From: Rhizobium sp. 16-488-2b
GTDB lineage: Bacteria; Pseudomonadota; Alphaproteobacteria; Rhizobiales; Rhizobiaceae
Direction of reading: 5' to 3'
DNA length: 64,000 nucleotides
NCBI RefSeq assembly: GCF_017741815.1
Contig: NZ_JAGHMF010000039.1
Location: forward strand, 1-64,000
Positions 49,407 to 57,466 of this stretch are shown here, piece by piece. The notes below the pieces were generated by a model that worked only from the letters and a program-made list of their open reading frames with translations, had not been told where the DNA came from and made no database searches. Made by a program: the position numbers and the translations under genes. Within the stretch, counting starts at the first letter, position 1. Each line of letters starts with the position of its first letter.

Positions 49407-50091
49407 AGACGCTGAACCGTGCATCGAAGAAAAGCTCGGCTTCAAGGTAGAACTCGACCCAGTTTCTCCTTACGACCGTGCAGTCTCGATGAAGTCGGGC
49501 AAGAACTGCCGCGTGTTCCTCAACAATCCGTTGGGAACCGGACCGCTTCGTTGCGAGAGCTGGTTCGAGGCGCAGTGCGCGATCTACCTAATGTCACGGC
49601 GTGACGTCGTCGATGTTTCTTGCCAGTACGAGGTCGAATACGCGCAGGGCAACTTCCACTACTTTGACTTCCGCGTGACCTACAAGAGCGGACTTATCCG
49701 TCTTCTTGCGGCACGTCCCGCCCGGCTCGATCGCTACGGGAAGCTGGCAGAAAAACTGGAACTCATTCGTAACTATAGTTTGCGTCAGCACGCCGACAAG
49801 TGCGGAATCATGACGGACGAGCTGGTCACGAAAGCAGTTTTTTTACGGTCAGCGGAGATCCTCCGGGCGCGCTCGCTCAAGAACCAGGAGAACTGCAATC
49901 GCATGCAGTCTCTTCTCTCCCGCATGAACGAAGTGATCAAGGTTAGCGATCTCCTGCAGGAGTTCGGGAACATTGGCGCTGCTCGCACGGCGATGTGGAA
50001 CTTGATCGACGAAGGCGTCCTGGCACATGCATGCAGCCGTCCCGACCGCATGAAAATGACAGACGTATCGTTTTTGCGCCAGTGCGCGTGA
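49333..50091 (+). CDS. tnsA: TnsA-like endonuclease of a Tn7-family transposon
   Basis: About 252 residues; start uncertain (49333, 49357 or later). Restriction-fold TnsA: Glu79 in RCESWFEAQC, Asp112 in YFDFRVTYKSG, then LIRLLAARPA, where TnsA normally has the catalytic Lys (VEVKP-like) but this protein has Arg128. A C-terminal winged-helix part (about 170-250) follows, as in Tn7 TnsA. In Tn7, TnsA cuts the 5' ends so that the element moves by cut and paste. 15 bp separate it from tnsB. Confidence 0.8.
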   Translation: MATRRRSPMLTARLVTTLAGARKDKDAEPCIEEKLGFKVELDPVSPYDRAVSMKSGKNCRVFLNNPLGTGPLRCESWFEAQCAIYLMSRRDVVDVSCQYEVEYAQGNFHYFDFRVTYKSGLIRLLAARPARLDRYGKLAEKLELIRNYSLRQHADKCGIMTDELVTKAVFLRSAEILRARSLKNQENCNRMQSLLSRMNEVIKVSDLLQEFGNIGAARTAMWNLIDEGVLAHACSRPDRMKMTDVSFLRQCA

Positions 50092-50106
50092 GGAAGGGAA
50101 AGAGGC

Positions 50107-52500
50107 ATGGGCGAACACATACCGGAGCACGTCTTCACTAATTTTGCAGTGGGGGAATGGGACCGTGTGCTGCGTGATGGACACTATTACCAGGTCACCC
50201 ACATTCCCGGTGGCTACCGTCTTCTTGAAGAAGACGGACCGCGTAAGCACGAAGTCAACAAGAGTAAGATGTCGCAAGATATTGCGCTTGGTCTAGTTGA
50301 GGTCCAACCCGACTATTACACCTTGGCAAAAAAGAACGATCGCGAACTTATGTTCGCGCTCGACTCCGCCGATATGCCCTTGGATATCCGTGTTCGTATC
50401 CAGGCGTGTGCTGCGTTCCTGCAGGGCGTGAAGGAAAAGAAATGGGCCCGCTCGAAGCCCAAGGTAGAAGCCTTCCTAAAAGAGTTCGCTGCGGAACAAG
50501 CAGCAATCTTGCACAAACACGCCCCGAAACAGGCACGGGGCGGCACCATAGTAGAAGTTGTAAGCGACCGACACCCGGTACAGTGGCGCCAGTTCGTCCG
50601 TATCGTGAACCTCTATGAATCTCATGCAAACTCAGCCAACGCCCTGATGAAACGCTACAAGGGCTCGGCCCGCGGCACCAAGATGCCGAAGGAGACGCAG
50701 GCTTTCCTCAGAGGGGTTTTCCTGAGGCACGCCAAGCCATCACCAACGGCCGCTTTACAGTTGCTCGAGACAGAGAACTTTAAGCGCAAAGAGAAGGGCA
50801 TCGACCAGATACCGGTCCCTGAAATCCGGACTACCCAGCGCTTCATGAAAGCGATTTCGGATATTGAGAAGCTTGGCGCCCGGATGGATGCAAAGAAGGC
50901 GCGTCTTGATTTGGCGCTCAGCTACGGCGGCCCAGGTGCAGAGGCGCCGCTCGAGCGGGTCGAGATGGACGAAAAGTTCCTCGACGTCTTCGTCTTCCTC
51001 ACGGAGACAGGGCTCATAAACGAGATACATCCGGACATCATAGCGCGGCTCGAGCGAATGGCTTCAGAAGTCGACGATGATGAAGACGAAGAAGTTGAAG
51101 AGGGGAAGTCGGGCAAACGCAAGCGGAAGAAGAAAGCGAAGAAGTCCGAAGACAATCGGAAACGTCTCTGGTGGTCAGTTGCGATGGACGTAGCGTCGAG
51201 GTCCGTTTTGGGAATGAAGATCCTGCGGACTGTTCAGCCAACTCCCCGAGACGCCGTCGAGGTCCTCGAAATGGCCTGCACATCGAAGGCTCACATCGTG
51301 GAGGCGCTCCGAACCAAAAATCCTTGGCCCCAAGAGGGCAAGCCTTGGTTTGTCGTGGCCGACCACGGTGGTGCCTACGACAGTTTCGAGTTTCAGCATT
51401 GCGTTGTCGCGCTCACGGGAAACGTTCTGAGCCCACCGGCCGACCATCCGTACATGCGCGGCACGATCGAGCGCTTCTTCCGCACGATCGACGGCAAATA
51501 CATGCACCTACTGCCGGGGCAGTCCTTTGGGAATATCATCGCGAAAGGTGCCGGCTACAATCCAAAGAAGGCCGCCCGTCTGACTGACATCGAACTGGCA
51601 GAGTGCCTCTCGCGCCTGATTATCGACAGCTACCACAACACGCCCCAAGATGAAGCGCTCGGCGGTCGGACCCCCTTGCAGATGTGGGGATTCCTTAACA
51701 AAACCCACGAGGTCCGGCAGGTCGACGAGGAGACGAGAAGGAAGGCCTTCGCAATTTCCGTGCCCAACAGGCACATAACCGACAGTGGGCTTGTCTTCCT
51801 CGGACTCCCTTACGGTGACGAGCGAGTCCAGGAAATTCGCAACCAGAGTACCAAAGGCACATTCACAATTAGAGTATCGCCCCGCGATCTCTCCAAGATC
51901 TGGGTAAAGACGCAGAACGGACGCGGCTACTACGAACTGCAGTGCAATCTCTCAGGTACCGAGCACCTTACACTGAACCAGTGGAAAGCCGCTTTGCATC
52001 ATATGCGCAAGACCGTGAAGAAGTCCCAGGAGGGATCATGGGAGATTGCTCTGCGGGCGATTTACCAGGTCCAGAAACTTGTGAAGGCCGCAGAGGACCG
52101 CGCCGGCATCGCCATCGCGACGTGGACGGTCGAGGACCTGCAGAACCTCGAACGCGACGTCGTACAGGGCGTGATCTACAAGCGGCCCTACGAGATGGAT
52201 TACGGTCAGCAAATCCACCAACAGCTCAACCCAGGCGACGGAAGCGCGAACGCACCTATCGAGGATCTTGCAGAGCCGCAAGCTGATCTCGACAGCGAGT
52301 TCGGTGACGTGGACGATGGCATCAAACGCGACCCGAACCGTTTTGCCACGCCTGAAGAGGGTGTGCGTCGAGAGGGTCGCCCGAAACCAGATCCATATAG
52401 AGACGAGCCTCCCCAAGCCGAACCCAATTCAAGCTCGTCCGGAAGACGATCGAAGAGCCGCATCGGCGGCCCAAAACCATGGCAAGGAATTAAAGGATAA
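50107..52500 (+). CDS. tnsB: TnsB-like DDE transposase
   Basis: 797 residues. The N-terminal 250 residues hold helix-turn-helix-type DNA-binding parts. The RNase H-fold catalytic core has Asp288 in ERVEMDEKF, Asp419 in FVVADHGGAY and Glu455 in RGTIERFFRT; the Asp-Glu gap of 36 is normal. The first gap is long because an acidic then Lys-rich linker (about 320-350, EVDDDEDEEVEEG then KRKRKKKAKK) is inserted before WWSVAMDVASRSVLG. The C-terminal 100 residues are charged and would contact TnsC. It makes the 3'-end cuts and joins. Confidence 0.92.
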   Translation: MGEHIPEHVFTNFAVGEWDRVLRDGHYYQVTHIPGGYRLLEEDGPRKHEVNKSKMSQDIALGLVEVQPDYYTLAKKNDRELMFALDSADMPLDIRVRIQACAAFLQGVKEKKWARSKPKVEAFLKEFAAEQAAILHKHAPKQARGGTIVEVVSDRHPVQWRQFVRIVNLYESHANSANALMKRYKGSARGTKMPKETQAFLRGVFLRHAKPSPTAALQLLETENFKRKEKGIDQIPVPEIRTTQRFMKAISDIEKLGARMDAKKARLDLALSYGGPGAEAPLERVEMDEKFLDVFVFLTETGLINEIHPDIIARLERMASEVDDDEDEEVEEGKSGKRKRKKKAKKSEDNRKRLWWSVAMDVASRSVLGMKILRTVQPTPRDAVEVLEMACTSKAHIVEALRTKNPWPQEGKPWFVVADHGGAYDSFEFQHCVVALTGNVLSPPADHPYMRGTIERFFRTIDGKYMHLLPGQSFGNIIAKGAGYNPKKAARLTDIELAECLSRLIIDSYHNTPQDEALGGRTPLQMWGFLNKTHEVRQVDEETRRKAFAISVPNRHITDSGLVFLGLPYGDERVQEIRNQSTKGTFTIRVSPRDLSKIWVKTQNGRGYYELQCNLSGTEHLTLNQWKAALHHMRKTVKKSQEGSWEIALRAIYQVQKLVKAAEDRAGIAIATWTVEDLQNLERDVVQGVIYKRPYEMDYGQQIHQQLNPGDGSANAPIEDLAEPQADLDSEFGDVDDGIKRDPNRFATPEEGVRREGRPKPDPYRDEPPQAEPNSSSSGRRSKSRIGGPKPWQGIKG

Positions 52501-52505
52501 TCGCA

Positions 52506-53564
52506 ATGGCAAGAGAAGATAACGCTGTCACCCGCACTATGACCGAACGCCTGTCTCCGGAGCAGCGTCGGATCCGCAATATCATGGAGAAAGTCGAGGC
52601 TTTCTACCTCACGACTCACAATGACGCGGAGGTGAAGCGCGAAATCGACGTCGTTGTCCGCGGAGCTTCTCGCGCAGCAAAGGACGGACACATCCTTTTG
52701 ATCACTGCCGAGTCCCAGTCAGGGAAGTCCACGATGGTGAACCACTATCTTGACGAACATCCATCACTCGTTCCCTTCCCCATCGAGAACGACAACACGG
52801 CTTATCCATTATTCAAGGTCACAGCCCCGCCGGATTGCACAATGGCAGGTCTTGGTCGTGAGATGGCGATGCGTTTAGGCTATCAGTTGCATCATCGCAG
52901 GGGGAGCGAACCGAGCATATTCGAGAAAGTTCGTGCTCAATTACAAGTGCAAGGGACCAGGCTTGTCGTTGTCAACGAGATCCAGCACGTGTTGGATGCA
53001 CCGAGCATAAAAGGTCTGCGCCACTTCTCCGACGCCTTCAAAAACCTTCTTCAGGAGGAAGATTGGCCGATCCATATTATCTTCATCGGCCTCCCCGAAG
53101 CCAAGGATATGATCAAGCGGGACAAGAAGGAGCAGTTGGAAGCGCGTGTGATCCACCTTGCTCTCGAACCTCTTTCCTTGATTGACCATGGCGAGGCGAT
53201 AGCCGACATGATCGAAGAGGTTCTGGCGATCGCGGGGCTTGTATCCGCCACTCCCTTCACCAACGAGTTCTTAGCTCGCCTGTTCCACGGCGCGCGGGAT
53301 CGTCTCGGTTTGATCTTCAAGATGCTCCACTTCGCAATCGAAGACGCGCTGGACAGCGGCGACACCGACGTTGTCATCGAACACTGGGAGGACGCCTACA
53401 TGCGGCTGGCAAAGGGGGGCAGAAACGTCTTCGTTGAGCCGGAATGGCAGACCATCGTCCGTGGTGTCCGATCCGATGGATACCTCACAACGGAGGAAGA
53501 AGAAGCTGACCGTGTAGCCTCAAAAGGTGGCGCGGGCGCATCTCAGAAGTCGGGGCGGCGATGA
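52506..53564 (+). CDS. tnsC: TnsC/TniB-like AAA+ ATPase
   Basis: 352 residues. Walker A reads LITAESQSGKSTMV (about 65-78), with Ala where many have Gly. Walker B reads RLVVVNEIQHVLD, with Asn157 before Glu158 in place of the usual Asp. Sensor-type IIFIGLPEAKDM follows. It polymerises on DNA and links the target selector TniQ to the transposase in Tn7-like systems. It is 5 bp after tnsB and overlaps tniQ by 4 bp. Confidence 0.9.
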   Translation: MAREDNAVTRTMTERLSPEQRRIRNIMEKVEAFYLTTHNDAEVKREIDVVVRGASRAAKDGHILLITAESQSGKSTMVNHYLDEHPSLVPFPIENDNTAYPLFKVTAPPDCTMAGLGREMAMRLGYQLHHRRGSEPSIFEKVRAQLQVQGTRLVVVNEIQHVLDAPSIKGLRHFSDAFKNLLQEEDWPIHIIFIGLPEAKDMIKRDKKEQLEARVIHLALEPLSLIDHGEAIADMIEEVLAIAGLVSATPFTNEFLARLFHGARDRLGLIFKMLHFAIEDALDSGDTDVVIEHWEDAYMRLAKGGRNVFVEPEWQTIVRGVRSDGYLTTEEEEADRVASKGGAGASQKSGRR

Positions 53565-55378
53565 GAGGCATATACAAAGTTCCTTTCCACGACGACGAGA
53601 CCGCAACCAGTCTTGCAATTCGTCTAGCGGCTGCTAACCGCATTCCTGCAATTCCGTTTTTCGACGACCTCGGGTTTTCTCTCAAGAGCGTTATTGGTGG
53701 AGAGCACGACGCGTTAACGCGCTTAAGCGAAATTTCCCAAATTTCACCCGAACGCATTTTCCGAAATGCCTTCACCATCACGAAACCGGGCCACGGTATA
53801 TTGAGAGACGAGAAGGTGCGAGCCCCATGGCTGGCCCGTTATCCGGCGCGCGCTTGTGCGACATGCCTTCATGAGGACCTTCGTCGCGAACACGGCCCAA
53901 ACTCAGCACGGCGGTATTACCGTATTCATTGGCAATTGGCTTCGATCCGATCGTGTGAGATCCACGATGCTCCCCTGATCGAGCTGCCCTCCGGTAGTAA
54001 CTACCGGAATTTTGACCTGGACTACAGAGCTACAAAGAACACAAGGGAACTTAACAACGCTCTTGCTTTAAAGGGGACCCGGCCGTTCACAGACTACGAA
54101 AGGTTCATAATCGATCGCCTTGAAGGGCGGAGGCGGGCAGGCGAATTGCTCGACAGCATGTCAATGCTCTCAGGCATGGACGTCACAGAGCTCATCGGGA
54201 TGTACGCTACCTTCGGAAAGTACGCCAATCTCGATCATTATAATGATAGCGACTGGCATAATGGAGCGCAGGCTGGGTTCAGTCTAATGCGCCAGGGACG
54301 GTCAGGGATAAGGCAGTTTCTTCAGCAAATGACCGCTGATAGGAACAAGAAAAGATCAGCCCGCGGCGGAGCCGCGATCCTAGGCGGCATCAATCTTGGA
54401 CTAAGTCCTAGGTATCACTTCCGGTCGGGTCCGGATTACGACCTGATTCGCGCTGAAATGATGGCTTACATTAATGAACACGTAGGACTCACCTACAAGC
54501 AAAAGGTCTTCGGCAAAGCGTCGTCAGGAACACATGTAGTGTTTACCGATGCAATAAAGACTATAGGAGGAGGAGACATGGCTCGTGGATTATTGTTGCA
54601 TTTCTCTGGTGAGCGAGATGAAAAGACAACGGTGTTTCCCCTCTCAGCGTACGAGAAGGCTCAGGAGTATTTCGACGACCTCGTGTTCCCAATAGACGCG
54701 TATCCGCTGCTCGGGATAACCAGGCCCCATTTTGTTCAACTGGTTGATCGCGGCGTCATTGCCAAAGACGAACTCTACAAGAAGCTATTCCCATCTTGTA
54801 TGGCCAAATATTCCAGGAGCAAACTTCATACACTGGTCGACGCAGCTCGCAGTTCCCCGCCAGTTGCTAAACACGATGGCCTGGTCTCGCTGTGGAATGT
54901 CATCGTGTTAGTCCGCGTGCCGTTCGCAGACATCATCAACCTTCTCATGGAAAGAAAGCTGTCCCAGGTACACTACAACCTGGAGCTGCCCGGACTAGCG
55001 TCGATCTTGGTCGACCCTGCAGAGGTGACAAGTCATTTTCCCTTAGACGAGCGCTGGATGATGGCAAGCGAGGTTGCGACGCTAATGGGAGCTTTAAAGC
55101 GAGAAATCTTCGACATGACACGGGGAGGCATCTTGCCTTTCCACAAATTCCGAGTCCCTGGACGTAGCCAATCGATTTTCTTCGATCGAAACGAGATCCA
55201 AGAATTTCATGCAAAGTATACCCACGCAAAAGCACTAGCGACAGAAACCGGACTGAAAAGCCACAAAGCAGCTCAGCTTCTAAGATTGGCTGATATCCCA
55301 AAACTGCGAGCGCGCCTCTCAGTGTATTACGAGAGAACTGCCGCCAGGGCGGCACTCGCTGAGGCTGGATACCCCTAA
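53561..55378 (+). CDS. tniQ: TniQ/TnsD-like target-selection protein
   Basis: 605 residues. The TniQ domain fills the first 150 residues with a zinc site of type Cys99-x2-Cys102 and Cys132-x2-His135 (ARACATCLHE, RSCEIHDAPL). The rest is long, as in TnsD rather than short TniQ, and contains helix-turn-helix-like segments (WMMASEVATLMGALKREIFD near 490). TnsD proteins bind a fixed attachment site, so the length hints at site-specific insertion, and no guide-RNA genes were seen. The preferred site is unknown. Confidence 0.88.
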   Translation: MRGIYKVPFHDDETATSLAIRLAAANRIPAIPFFDDLGFSLKSVIGGEHDALTRLSEISQISPERIFRNAFTITKPGHGILRDEKVRAPWLARYPARACATCLHEDLRREHGPNSARRYYRIHWQLASIRSCEIHDAPLIELPSGSNYRNFDLDYRATKNTRELNNALALKGTRPFTDYERFIIDRLEGRRRAGELLDSMSMLSGMDVTELIGMYATFGKYANLDHYNDSDWHNGAQAGFSLMRQGRSGIRQFLQQMTADRNKKRSARGGAAILGGINLGLSPRYHFRSGPDYDLIRAEMMAYINEHVGLTYKQKVFGKASSGTHVVFTDAIKTIGGGDMARGLLLHFSGERDEKTTVFPLSAYEKAQEYFDDLVFPIDAYPLLGITRPHFVQLVDRGVIAKDELYKKLFPSCMAKYSRSKLHTLVDAARSSPPVAKHDGLVSLWNVIVLVRVPFADIINLLMERKLSQVHYNLELPGLASILVDPAEVTSHFPLDERWMMASEVATLMGALKREIFDMTRGGILPFHKFRVPGRSQSIFFDRNEIQEFHAKYTHAKALATETGLKSHKAAQLLRLADIPKLRARLSVYYERTAARAALAEAGYP

Positions 55379-55790
55379 ATCTCAGGTTTCTGACGAAGGT
55401 TTTAGCCCTCCGCTTCGCAAGAGGCGGAGGGCTTTTTTATGTCATTTTTTTAGTCAAATAATCCAATTAAATCAATGATTAACGTGACTTCTCCCTACGG
55501 CGCTCTAATATGTAAGTGTCAGTTTGGCGTGACGTTTGTGTCATGTGAGATGTCGCGGAGGCTGGCTAAGTATCTGTTTTTCTTGGACTGCCGGTGTCAT
55601 TTCTAGTGACGCGTAATAACCACCTCGGAATGCCTTTTTACCTCCATCTCCGACGACACCAACCGCATGGCGCTCAATGTTTACGCCACAGAGATCATAC
55701 TTGACTAATTTTATCCTGTTTTATAAGTGACCGGCAGAAAAGTTGGCCAACGGGTCCCGTTAGGTTTTGTCCCCATGAATACCCGAACTG
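55379..55790. other. AT-rich stretch with repeated TGTCA / GTGAC half-sites
   Basis: After the terminator, 55440-55620 contains TGTCATTT (55440), GTGAC (55484), TGTCA (55516), GTGACG (55528), TGTCA (55540) and TGTCATTT...GTGACG (55594-55610). Repeats of this kind are typical of TnsB-binding ends in Tn7-like elements. Nearer to 55790 it probably holds the promoter of the sigma factor gene. Confidence 0.5.
55404..55438 (+). terminator. Rho-independent terminator of the tns operon
   Basis: AGCCCTCCGC / GCGGAGGGCT with a 10-nt loop, then TTTTTT, 26 bp past the tniQ stop. Confidence 0.9.
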
Positions 55791-56306
55791 ATGGCACGAA
55801 CATTCAACGCATGGCTCTATCAGCTTTATAAGCTCCATCATCGTGACGCCGTACGCTTTGCATCACGGCTTGTCGGCAATCGCGACAATGGTGAGGAAGT
55901 CGTTCAGGATGCCTATATGAAGCTCGCGGGGCGCCAATCGACGACACCCGTCGAGCATCCGAGGAGCTATCTTTTCACGGCCACACGTCATGCCGCGATC
56001 GACTTTACCGATCGGCAAAGGCGCGAATGGCTCCGACGGGTGGATTTCGAGAGCGTAGACGAGGCAAGCCTTGCCGACAATTCGGCCGAACGCATGGAGA
56101 TGCAGCGCGATCTCGCCAAGCTCGCCGTCTATCTCAATGCACTCCCCGCCCCGTGTCGGCAGGCATTCGTCATGAATAAGCTGCAAGGCTACAGTCACCC
56201 GGAAATCGCGTCCAGTCTCGGCGTCTCAGTCAGCATGGTAGAGAAGCATATCGTACGCGCTCTGCTCCACTGCCGTGAATTCCTGCGCCGTGACGAGGAA
56301 TTTTGA
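55791..56306 (+). CDS. FecI-type ECF sigma factor
   Basis: 171 residues. Region 2 (FNAWLYQLYKLHHRDAVRFA, then EEVVQDAYMKLAGR) and region 4 (LNALPAPCRQAFVMNKLQGY, then SHPEIASSLGVSVSMVEKHI) are clear. LEGL-like HRD and the FecR partner downstream put it in the iron-starvation group. It should drive transcription of the receptor gene when the receptor signals through FecR. ATG at 55791 has a weak ribosome binding site. Confidence 0.92.
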   Translation: MARTFNAWLYQLYKLHHRDAVRFASRLVGNRDNGEEVVQDAYMKLAGRQSTTPVEHPRSYLFTATRHAAIDFTDRQRREWLRRVDFESVDEASLADNSAERMEMQRDLAKLAVYLNALPAPCRQAFVMNKLQGYSHPEIASSLGVSVSMVEKHIVRALLHCREFLRRDEEF

Positions 56307-56351
56307 GATGGGACGGATTGTGGATATTCCCCGCTTTTCCGGTCTAACCAG

Positions 56352-57353
56352 ATGAACGGAACTCCAAACCCGGATGCACCGATGACCGAGCCACAAAACG
56401 AGAATCCGGACCTTGCCGAACGGGCGCTACAATGGATCGTTCGCCTGAACTCCGGAACGACCAGCGATGGCGAAGTTGCAGCCTATGAGGCTTGGAAGCG
56501 AGAAAGCACCGCCCATGCTGATGCTGCCTTGGAGGCGGAACAACTCTGGGCAGTGATGGGCAAGCTTTTTGTTGATCGCAAGAGTGGGCGCGTACTGGCC
56601 GCAGCGCCTTCAAAGTCCGGGATGAGCCGTCGTGGTGCACTTTCTCTGTTGCTCTGTCTCGGTGCGGTCGGCACTTCGGGAGCGCTGTGGAGTTCTGGCC
56701 TGGTTCGGCGGATGGCAGCGGACTACACGACGGAAACGGCGAGTCCGGAGCTAATTACACTTCCGGACGGTTCCCGAGCCTATCTAAATGCTCGTTCCGC
56801 TCTCGATGTCGATTTCACCGAGCAAATGAGACGTGTGCGGTTGCTTGCCGGGCAAGCCTATTTTGAAGTGAATTCGGATGCGGCCCGTCCCTTCGAGGTC
56901 ATGGTCGACGATACGTCCTTCCGTGCGCTAGGCACGGCCTTCGACGTTGCGAGAGATCTGCCCGGAGCAAGAGCCGAGCTTTCGGTCACACAACACAGTG
57001 TCAGGGTCGGCAGCGGCCTTGGCGAGACATTGGTCGTACAGGAGGGCGAGATCCTCCGTGTCGATCGGCAGGGCCATATCGGGCAGGCGATCAAGGCGGA
57101 TGTCTCAACGTTTGCTTCGTGGCGTGATGGACAATACGTCGCCGAGGGACGCTCGCTGGAAGAAGTTGTTGCTGCCCTTGCGGCGTGGCACCGCGGATTT
57201 ATCGTCATCACCGATGCAAAGCTTAAACAACTGAAGGTAAATGCGGTGCTCGATTTGCGAGACGCAAACGGCTCTCTTGATGCACTCCAAGGCGGCTTGC
57301 CCCTCACTGTGCGCCATATCTCGGATTATTTCGCGGTGATTTCAGCACCTTAA
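56352..57353 (+). CDS. FecR-type anti-sigma factor / signal transducer
   Basis: 333 residues. Cytoplasmic DUF4880 part with WIVRLNSGTTSDGEVAAYEA, one membrane helix (about 95-115, ALSLLLCLGAVGTSGALW), then the periplasmic FecR domain (SPELITLPDGSRAYLNARSA, RPFEVMVDDTSFRALGTAFD) and a STN-interacting C-terminal part (DALQGGLPLTVRHISDYFAV). It passes the siderophore signal from the receptor to the sigma factor. 45 bp after the sigma gene. Confidence 0.92.
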   Translation: MNGTPNPDAPMTEPQNENPDLAERALQWIVRLNSGTTSDGEVAAYEAWKRESTAHADAALEAEQLWAVMGKLFVDRKSGRVLAAAPSKSGMSRRGALSLLLCLGAVGTSGALWSSGLVRRMAADYTTETASPELITLPDGSRAYLNARSALDVDFTEQMRRVRLLAGQAYFEVNSDAARPFEVMVDDTSFRALGTAFDVARDLPGARAELSVTQHSVRVGSGLGETLVVQEGEILRVDRQGHIGQAIKADVSTFASWRDGQYVAEGRSLEEVVAALAAWHRGFIVITDAKLKQLKVNAVLDLRDANGSLDALQGGLPLTVRHISDYFAVISAP

Positions 57354-57466
57354 CAAAATACAAAAAAAATTTCCGCCTAAACACTGAGGATTTTACTCAG
57401 CTTTCCAGTCTCAACACATGACGGGACGAACGGGGGTTTCGTCGTCGATCCGCATGAAGGGGTAAT

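Noticed and set aside
48744..55620. CRISPR-associated transposon
   Set aside because: No CRISPR repeats, cas12k, cas6, cas7 or cas8 genes were visible near the tns genes, and TniQ is long like TnsD.
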